In this document: positions 57,525 to 64,000 of the stretch, in pieces
Layout: each line of letters starts with the position of its first letter
Numbering within the stretch: the first letter of the stretch is position 1
Source: Amycolatopsis sp. NBC_01480
Lineage (GTDB): Bacteria > Actinomycetota > Actinomycetes > Mycobacteriales > Pseudonocardiaceae
Length of the DNA stretch: 64,000 nt
Direction of reading: 5' to 3'
Assembly: GCF_036227205.1 (NCBI RefSeq)
Contig: NZ_CP109442.1
Location: 7,440,001-7,504,000, forward strand
Notes under the pieces: generated by a model
Databases searched by the model: none
What the model saw: the letters and a program-made list of their open reading frames with translations, nothing else
Told to the model about the DNA's origin: nothing
Translations under genes and position numbers: made by a program

Positions 57525-58739
57525 TCACCAGGTGATCGGCAGGCTGAAGATCCCCTGCGGCCCGGCGGGCCCCTTCGGCCGGATTTCGTCGGCGGGCACG
57601 GCGAGCCGGACGGTCTCGGGCAGCCGGGCCGCCAGCGCGCGGAACACGATGTCCAGCTCGGCCCGCGCCAGGTTGCCGCCCACGCACTGGTGCGCGCCGA
57701 AGCCGAAGCCGGTGTGCGCCCGCGGGGCGCGCCGCACGTCGAACCGGTCGGGCCCGGGGAACGCGTCGGAGTCGCGGTTGATCGCGGAGTTGGCCAGCAG
57801 CACCGGCTCGCCCGCCCGGATCAGCACGCCCTCGACCTCGACGTCGGCGGTGGCCACCCGCGGGATGGTCTCGGCGACCGACAGGTAGCGCATCAGCTCC
57901 TCGACCGCGCCCGGCACCAGGTCGGGCTCGGCGCGCAGCGCGGCGAACTCCGCCGGGTTCTCCAGCAGCGTCAGCAGGCCGAGCAGGATGACGTTGGCGG
58001 TGGTCTCGTGCCCGGCCATCAGCATCAGCGTGCACATCTGCACCATGGTCGGCCGGTCGATCCGGCCCTCGGCGAACGGGCCGCCGATCAGGTCGTCGAT
58101 CAGGCCCTCGCCCGGGTCGTCCAGCTTGCGGCCGATCAGCTCGTCGAGGAAGCGCTGCAGGCTGCCCAGCGCCGCGCCGGCCTCTTCGGCGGAACTGCGC
58201 AGCACGAGCTTGCGCGTCTCGGTTTCGAAGAATTCGTGGTCGTCGTAGGGAATGCCGAGCAGCCCGCAGATCGCGATGGACGGCACGGACACCGCGAAGT
58301 CCACCAGGTCGGCCGGCTTCGGCCCGGCGAGCAGCTCCGTCAGCCGCTCGTCGACGATCCGGTCGAGCGTCTCGCGCAGGCCGTTGATCCGCCGCGCGGT
58401 GAACGCCGGGATCACCATCCGCCGGTAGCGCGGGTGCTCAGGCGCGTCCATCCCGATCATCACGGTCTGCTTCTGGATCACCCCGCGCACCGGACTCAGC
58501 ACCGGGAACGCCGGATTACCCCAGTCCGAGCTGATCCGCGCGTCGGTGAGCAGCGCGCGGGCCAGCGCGTGCGAGGTCACCACCCACGCTTCGCGCCCGT
58601 CGAGCAGCGCGACCTTGGTGAGCGGGCCGTCCGCCCGCAGCTGGGCGTATCCCGGCGGGGGCTGGAAGGGGCACGTGCGCTGCATCGGGAACTCGGGCAG
58701 TCCGGTCTCCCGCGGCGGTGCCGGGTTCAGGCTGGTCAT
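57525..58739 (-). CDS. Cluster cytochrome P450 (CYP105-like)
   Basis: This is a 404-aa soluble P450, likely a late hydroxylase or ether-forming oxidase on the tetronate polyketide (the AbyV/AbyX role). Motifs are the I-helix MAGHETTAN, the ExxR EELMR and the heme loop [15 protein letters not shown]. The start is the ATG at 58739. A GTG at 58748 is also in frame, neither has a Shine-Dalgarno, and an AT-rich TTCTTAGAGT just upstream suggests a leaderless message. It is divergent from the LLM/ABC operon across a shared SARP box. No ferredoxin gene is in the window, so electrons come from elsewhere. It is paralogous to the flank P450 at 7771-8991. Confidence 0.94.
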   Translation of the reverse strand: MTSLNPAPPRETGLPEFPMQRTCPFQPPPGYAQLRADGPLTKVALLDGREAWVVTSHALARALLTDARISSDWGNPAFPVLSPVRGVIQKQTVMIGMDAPEHPRYRRMVIPAFTARRINGLRETLDRIVDERLTELLAGPKPADLVDFAVSVPSIAICGLLGIPYDDHEFFETETRKLVLRSSAEEAGAALGSLQRFLDELIGRKLDDPGEGLIDDLIGGPFAEGRIDRPTMVQMCTLMLMAGHETTANVILLGLLTLLENPAEFAALRAEPDLVPGAVEELMRYLSVAETIPRVATADVEVEGVLIRAGEPVLLANSAINRDSDAFPGPDRFDVRRAPRAHTGFGFGAHQCVGGNLARAELDIVFRALAARLPETVRLAVPADEIRPKGPAGPQGIFSLPITW

Positions 58740-58782
58740 GGTCCGCACTCTAAGAACGGAAACCGGCGCGCGGAATCGGTCC

Positions 58783-58810
58783 TTGGCGCGGCTTTAGCGG
58801 ATCTTTGGCG
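58783..58810 (+). promoter_or_regulatory. SARP box 3: triple 11-bp repeat between P450 and LLM/ABC operon
   Basis: TTGGCG (58783-58788), TTAGCG (58794-58799) and TTGGCG (58805-58810) are spaced exactly 11 bp. The orientation favours the rightward LLM/ABC operon, but the gap is only 134 bp, so both divergent genes could respond. The sequence around the first copy, TCCTTGGCGCGGC, is identical to that at SARP box 2 (32641-32652 region). Confidence 0.7.
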
Positions 58811-58873
58811 CTGCTTCGGAGAATGGAGCCCGACCCCGCGAAACCCTGAAATGCCCGTTGTGGAGGACGCCAG

Positions 58874-59680
58874 GTGCCCACGGACCTCCGGTTCGCCGCG
58901 AGTCTCTTGCTCACCCCGCCGGCCGAGTGGGCGTCCGCGACCAAGACCGCGCTCGACGCGGGCTACGACACCGTCGTGACCAGCGACCACCCCGGCATGG
59001 GCTCGCCGTTCCAGACCCTCGCGGTCGCGGCCGGCGCGGGCGCGGCCACCGGGACCTACCTCGTCGACCCGTCGCGATGGCCGCCCGAGCTGCTGGCCCG
59101 AGAGGTCGACACCGCGATCACCCTCAGCGGCGGCCGGTTCGAGCTGGGGCTGGGCGTGCCGCAGCCGTCCGGTCCGCAGGCCGGTCCCGCGGCGGTGGCC
59201 GCCGCGCTGGACGCCGTCGAGGCGCGCATCGAACCCGAACGCCGGCCGCGGGTGCTGCTCGCGGTGTTCTCCGACGAGGACATCCCGCTGGCCGCGGAAC
59301 GGGCCGACGTCGTGTCGATTGTCGGCGCGGACATCGTGGCCGGCGGCGGGCTGCACCTGCACAGCCGGGCCCGGATCGCCGAGCAGATCGGCCGGGTGCG
59401 GGAGCTGGCCGGGCGGCCCATGGAGGTCGACCTCGGCGTCAAGCAGCTGGTGGTCACGGACGACCGGGCGGCGGCCGCGGCCGGCTTGCGCCCGCAGGCC
59501 GCGCCGTCGCTCACCGAGAAGGAGCTGCTGGACCTGCCGCACGCGCTTTTCGGCTCGGTGGAAGAGATCGCCGGGCAGATCCGGGCCGACGCGCGTGACC
59601 TCGGCTTCGGCCGGCTTTCCATGCACCAGGCCATGGTCGCCGGCTTCACCCCGGTCATCTCCGCCCTGCGCGGCCGATGA
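58874..59680 (+). CDS. LLM-family oxidoreductase (probable F420-dependent), first gene of ABC operon
   Basis: This is a 268-aa luciferase-like monooxygenase-fold protein, shorter than classical family members (about 300-340 aa). The GTG at 58874 follows GGAGGA. Recognisable elements are LRFAASLLLTPP, YDTVVTSDHPGMGSPFQTLA (with the family's Asp-His pair), ATGTYLVDPSRWPPELLAREV, LSGGRFELGLGVPQ and the C-terminal FGSVEEIAGQIRADARDLGFGRL. It most resembles the F420-dependent subgroup. Its stop overlaps the substrate-binding-protein start (ATGA), so it is translationally coupled to a transporter. This pairing is unusual and its role is unknown: product modification before export is possible, as is action on an imported molecule. 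Confidence 0.85.
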   Translation: MPTDLRFAASLLLTPPAEWASATKTALDAGYDTVVTSDHPGMGSPFQTLAVAAGAGAATGTYLVDPSRWPPELLAREVDTAITLSGGRFELGLGVPQPSGPQAGPAAVAAALDAVEARIEPERRPRVLLAVFSDEDIPLAAERADVVSIVGADIVAGGGLHLHSRARIAEQIGRVRELAGRPMEVDLGVKQLVVTDDRAAAAAGLRPQAAPSLTEKELLDLPHALFGSVEEIAGQIRADARDLGFGRLSMHQAMVAGFTPVISALRGR

Positions 59681-61314
59681 GCCCCCACTCCCGCCGGAGC
59701 TTCCTCGCGCTGTCCGGCGCCACCCTGCTGGGGCTGGCCGGCTGCGGCGGGGTGCAGCGGCTGAACACCTCGGGCCCGCCCCGGAAAGGCGGCACGCTCC
59801 GGTTCGCCGTCGCCACCCAGGCCGACTCCTGGGACCCGCACGTGGCCGCCACCGACATCACCGCGGTGCTGCTCCGCCCGGTCTTCGACTCCCTGGTCTC
59901 CTACGGCGCCGACGGCACCTTCCGGCCCTGGCTGGCCACCGGCTGGACGGTGAGCCCGGATGGGCTGGCCTACACCTTCCGGCTTCGCGGGGACGTGACG
60001 TTCTCCGACGGCGAGCCGTTCAATGCCGCCGCTGTGCGGGACAACCTCGCGCACATCCTCGACCCGGCCACGAAATCCGGCTTCCCGCTGGCGTTGCTCG
60101 GCCCGCTCGCGAAGGTCGACGTCACCGGCGAGCACACCGTGGTGCTCCGGATGAGCGAGCCGTACTCCTCGCTGCTGTACGCGCTGAGCACCACCTACCT
60201 GGGCTTCATCTCCCCGCGGTCGCTGCGTGAGCACGGGAAGGAGCTGGCGTCGGGCCGGTTCCTCGCCGGCACCGGGCCGTTCACGCTGGAATCGGTGGTG
60301 CCCAACCAGGAGGCGGTGTTCCGGCGCCGCCCGGGCTACCGCTGGCCGGCGCCGGGCAGCCCCAACCCGGGTGAGTCCTATGTGGATGGCTACCGGGTGT
60401 CGTTCCTGCCGGAGGACCAGACCCGGGTCGGCGCGGTCGGCTCGGGCCAGGTCGACGTGGCCGACGAGATGCCCTCGGCCCGGCTGTCCACGCTGCGCAA
60501 GCAGGCCGGCATGCGGATCGAGCAGAACCCGGTCCCGGGCTCGCCGTACAGTTATTACCTCAACGTCTCCCGGCCGCCGTTCAACGATCCGGCGGTGCGG
60601 CGCGCGGTGCAGGCCTCGATCGATCTGGACGCCATCGTCAAGGGCGTGTTCCGCGGCGAGTACCAGCGCGCCTGGTCGGTGCTGACCCCGAAGACCCCGG
60701 GCTACGCCGCCGATCTGGCCGGAACCTGGGGCTATTCCCCGGAAACGGCCGCGCGGCTGCTCGACGGCGCCGGGTACTCCCAGCGTGACGGCGACGGCTA
60801 CCGCGTCCGCGGCGGGGTGCGGCTGCGGGCCGAGTTCCCGTTCGCCGCCGATTACAGCACCGCGGACCGGCGCACGTTCGATGTGGCGTTGCAGGATTCC
60901 CTGCGCAAGGCCGGCATCGAGGTGGTGCTGACCGCGGTCGACAGCGCGGAGTTCGCCAGCCGGGTGATCGCGGGGGAGTACGACGTGAAGTCGGTCGCCT
61001 GGGCCTCGGCCGATCCGGCGGTGCTGCGGGAGCTGTTCCACTCCAAGCGATTCCTGGCCGAAGGCGGCAGCAATCAGGGACGGGTGCGGGATCCGCAGCT
61101 CGACGCGTGGCTGGACGCCGCCCGCGCCACCCTCGACCCGCACGAGCAAAGCCGGCTGTACGGCCAGGTCCAGCACCGGGTGATCGAGCAGGCGTACGCC
61201 ATCCCGGCGTACACCGCGCCCCGGTCGCTGGCGCTCGCGGAACGCGTCCGCGGGGTGCGGTACGAGGTTTCCGGCACCCCCGCGCTCGCCGAGCTGTGGC
61301 TGGCCGACTCGTGA
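59677..61314 (+). CDS. ABC transporter substrate-binding lipoprotein (SBP family 5, dipeptide/oligopeptide type)
   Basis: This is a 545-aa extracytoplasmic binding protein of the OppA/DppA family. The signal region is MSPHSRRSFLALSGATLLGLAGCGG, with a Tat-like SRRSFL and a lipobox LAGC, so it is membrane-anchored through a diacylglyceryl Cys. Family landmarks are GGTLRFAVATQADSWDPH, LATGWTVSPDGLAYTFRLR, VTFSDGEPFNAAAV, GTGPFTLESVVPNQEAVFRR and YYLNVSRPPFNDPAVRRAVQ. A binding protein implies import, yet aby-type clusters also carry this four-gene set (abyF1-F4). The ligand is unknown. It overlaps both neighbours by 4 bp. Confidence 0.94.
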   Translation: MSPHSRRSFLALSGATLLGLAGCGGVQRLNTSGPPRKGGTLRFAVATQADSWDPHVAATDITAVLLRPVFDSLVSYGADGTFRPWLATGWTVSPDGLAYTFRLRGDVTFSDGEPFNAAAVRDNLAHILDPATKSGFPLALLGPLAKVDVTGEHTVVLRMSEPYSSLLYALSTTYLGFISPRSLREHGKELASGRFLAGTGPFTLESVVPNQEAVFRRRPGYRWPAPGSPNPGESYVDGYRVSFLPEDQTRVGAVGSGQVDVADEMPSARLSTLRKQAGMRIEQNPVPGSPYSYYLNVSRPPFNDPAVRRAVQASIDLDAIVKGVFRGEYQRAWSVLTPKTPGYAADLAGTWGYSPETAARLLDGAGYSQRDGDGYRVRGGVRLRAEFPFAADYSTADRRTFDVALQDSLRKAGIEVVLTAVDSAEFASRVIAGEYDVKSVAWASADPAVLRELFHSKRFLAEGGSNQGRVRDPQLDAWLDAARATLDPHEQSRLYGQVQHRVIEQAYAIPAYTAPRSLALAERVRGVRYEVSGTPALAELWLADS

Positions 61315-62252
61315 GCCGGGGATTCGCGCGCCACGTCGTGAGCAGGCTGGCCTCGGGGGTGTTCGTGCTCTGGGGCGCGGCGACGCTGTGCTTCCTGGTG
61401 CTTTCGCTGCGCGGCGACACGGTGTCCGCGATCCTGGGCGCCGGCCCTCCGCCGACGCCCGAGCTGCGGGCCAGGATCGTCGCCGAGTATGGTCTGGACG
61501 ATCCACTGTGGACCCGGTACCTGCACTGGCTCCGCTCGCTGCTCTCGGGTGACCTCGGCTGGTCCTACCAGCGCGACGAGCCGGTGACGCACCTGCTGGC
61601 GTCCCAGGTCGGCCCGACGCTCCAGCTCGCGGTCACCGCGGCGGTGCTGGGCGCCGGGATCGCCGTGCTGGTAACGGCTTTCCTGACCGGACGGGGCCGC
61701 GCGGCCGACACCGTACTCACCGGGCTCAGCGTGCTTTCGGTCTCGGTGCCGACGTTCTGGGTCGGCGCGCTGCTGCTCGGGGTGTTCTCCTTCGCCCTGC
61801 CGCTGTTCCCCGCGATCGGCGACACCGGCCCGGCCGGACTCGTGCTGCCCTCGCTCACCCTGGCGTTCCCGATCGCCGGGGCGCTGACCCAGGTGATGGC
61901 GCAGGAGGTGCGCACCGCGGAGTCGATGCCGTTCGCGCTGACCGTGCGGGCGCGGGGGGCGACCGACCGGCGGCTGCGGCTGAACCACACCCTGCGCCAC
62001 TCCCTGCTGCCCGCGCTGACCCTGACCGGGTGGATCCTCGGCATGCTGATCGGCGGCGCGGTGCTGATCGAGAACGTGTTCGCGCGCCCGGGCCTCGGCC
62101 GCGTGCTGGTCGCCGCGGCGGCGGGGCGCGACCTGCCGGTGGTGACCGCGGTCGTGCTGCTCTCAGCGACCGCGTTCGTGGCGATCAACCTGGTGGTCGA
62201 CCTGGTGCTGCCGGTTGTCGACCCGCGCCTGCGAGCGGAGGCGGACCGGTGA
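61311..62252 (+). CDS. ABC transporter permease (DppB/OppB type)
   Basis: This is a 313-aa integral membrane permease with about six transmembrane helices. The GTG at 61311 overlaps the binding-protein stop (GTGA). Typical DppB features are the N-terminal helix VLWGAATLCFLVLSL, the large periplasmic loop with YGLDDPLWTRYLHWLRSLLSGDLGWS, and the EAA-like cytoplasmic loop VRARGATDRRLRLNHTLRHSLLPAL that docks onto the ATPase. It pairs with the next permease to form the channel. Confidence 0.94.
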   Translation: MSRGFARHVVSRLASGVFVLWGAATLCFLVLSLRGDTVSAILGAGPPPTPELRARIVAEYGLDDPLWTRYLHWLRSLLSGDLGWSYQRDEPVTHLLASQVGPTLQLAVTAAVLGAGIAVLVTAFLTGRGRAADTVLTGLSVLSVSVPTFWVGALLLGVFSFALPLFPAIGDTGPAGLVLPSLTLAFPIAGALTQVMAQEVRTAESMPFALTVRARGATDRRLRLNHTLRHSLLPALTLTGWILGMLIGGAVLIENVFARPGLGRVLVAAAAGRDLPVVTAVVLLSATAFVAINLVVDLVLPVVDPRLRAEADR

Positions 62253-63072
62253 CGGCCGTCCCCCTCGCGACGCGCGCGAAGTCCGTGAACCTGCCGGTCG
62301 CCGTCTGCCTGGCCATCCTCGGCGTGCTGGTGCTGGTCGTGCTGTTCCCGGGGATGTTCACCGCGCAATCGCCTTCGGCGACGGACTTCTTGCACACCTT
62401 CGAAGGCCCGAGCTTTTCGCACGTCTTCGGCACCGACCAGCTCGGCCGCGACGTCTACGCGCGGGTGGTTTACGGGGCCGGCGCGTCGCTGAAGATCGCG
62501 ATGAGCGCGACGGTGATCGGCGTGCTGGGCGGACTGGTGATCGGGGCGCTCGCGGTGGCGGGCGGGCGGTTCGCGGCCGGCCCGCTGATGCGGCTGGTCG
62601 ACGTCCTGCTCGCGTTCCCGGAGATCGTGCTGGCGCTGCTGGTGGTCGCGGTGATCGGCGGCGACGCGGGCGGGGTCGCGATCGCGATCGGCATGGCCGC
62701 GGTGCCGAACTACGCGCGGCTGGTGTACTCCCAGGCCCGGCTGGTCGTGCTCGCCGAGTACGTGGAGGCGGCGCGGGTGGTGGGCGCGCGCCGTTCGGTC
62801 GCGCTGGTCCGGCACGTGGTGCCCAACATCGCCGGCCCGCTCGTGGTGCTGGCCACCCTGGGCACCGGGACGACGATCATCTCCGCGGCCGGGCTGAGCC
62901 TGCTCGGCCTCGGGCCGGCGCCGCCCGCCCCGGAGTGGGGCCTGATGATCGCCGACGGCAAGGACTTCCTCGGCATCGCGTGGTGGCTGACCGTGTTCCC
63001 CGGGCTGAGCGTGGTGCTCGTGGTCGTCACCTGCACGGTGCTGGGCCGGACACTGAGGGTGCGGGCGCAACG

Positions 63073-63076
<4 letters not shown>
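62249..63076 (+). CDS. ABC transporter permease (DppC/OppC type)
   Basis: This is a 275-aa second permease subunit. The GTG at 62249 overlaps the upstream stop, and its own stop overlaps the ATPase start. Features are a first transmembrane helix (VAVCLAILGVLVLVVLF), HVFGTDQLGRDVYARVVYGA (characteristic of DppC/OppC), the EAA loop EAARVVGARRSVALVRHVVPN and a final membrane helix. It forms the translocation pore with the DppB-type protein. Confidence 0.94.

Positions 63077-64000
<924 letters not shown>

Noticed and set aside
56273..57535. Plus-strand frame of 420 codons opposite the LLM gene
   Set aside because: It begins inside the palindromic repeat and lies antisense to a protein with clear MsnO8-type motifs.

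Overview
The window is high-GC actinobacterial DNA, most likely Amycolatopsis or a close Pseudonocardiales relative. The evidence is strong GC bias at third codon positions, GGAGG-type ribosome sites with many GTG starts, SARP and LAL regulators, F420-type LLM oxidoreductases, and two intergenic palindromes of a kind I associate with Amycolatopsis. The genus call is inference. I see no rRNA, tRNA, CRISPR array, insertion sequence or phage gene.

Left flank (1-10394): ordinary chromosomal genes. It starts with secreted carbohydrate-active proteins: a partial beta-helix protein, a GH27 alpha-galactosidase-like enzyme, and a sugar/sorbosone dehydrogenase with an F5/8C domain and two FN3 domains. 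Then come a secreted lipase, a small unknown protein, an aldo/keto reductase, a TetR/P450 divergent pair and an SDR/TetR divergent pair.

Main locus (10401 to beyond the right edge): a modular type I PKS cluster for an acyl-tetronate. The minus-strand arm encodes an FkbH-like glyceryl transferase, a free ACP, a type II thioesterase and the first PKS (loading AT-ACP plus modules 1-2). The plus-strand arm encodes a LAL regulator, a SARP, a KAS III-like tetronate synthase, an E2-like acyltransferase, an alpha/beta hydrolase, three PKS proteins (modules 3, 4+5, 6) and a PHBH-type flavoprotein. After a strong bidirectional terminator come an EmrB/QacA exporter with a divergent TetR, a luciferase-like monooxygenase, a P450, a second LLM protein and a dipeptide-type ABC transporter cut by the window edge. 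The gene set strongly resembles the abyssomicin (aby), agglomerin (agg) and tetrodecamycin tetronate clusters.

Reading the PKS in the order A-B-C-D gives: propionyl-type starter; two malonyl units each left as a double bond (a diene); one fully reduced methylmalonyl unit; one malonyl unit left as a hydroxyl (A-type KR); one methylmalonyl unit left as an alpha-methyl enone; and one unreduced malonyl unit. The unreduced beta-keto thioester has no TE, as expected for off-loading by condensation with glyceryl-ACP. The acyltransferase/hydrolase pair would then make the exocyclic methylene. The diene and the enone are separated by four atoms, the geometry for an intramolecular [4+2] to a decalin. 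The flavoprotein next to the last PKS gene has degenerate catalytic motifs, so it is a candidate PyrE3-like decalin cyclase. My best prediction is a C20 decalin-tetronate, tetrodecamycin-like with two extra carbons. An abyssomicin-type spiro [4+2] onto the exocyclic methylene is the main alternative.

An 11-bp-spaced triple direct repeat (TNRGCG) occurs at the three key biosynthetic promoters, with a weaker copy before the SARP gene. I propose it as the pathway SARP operator.
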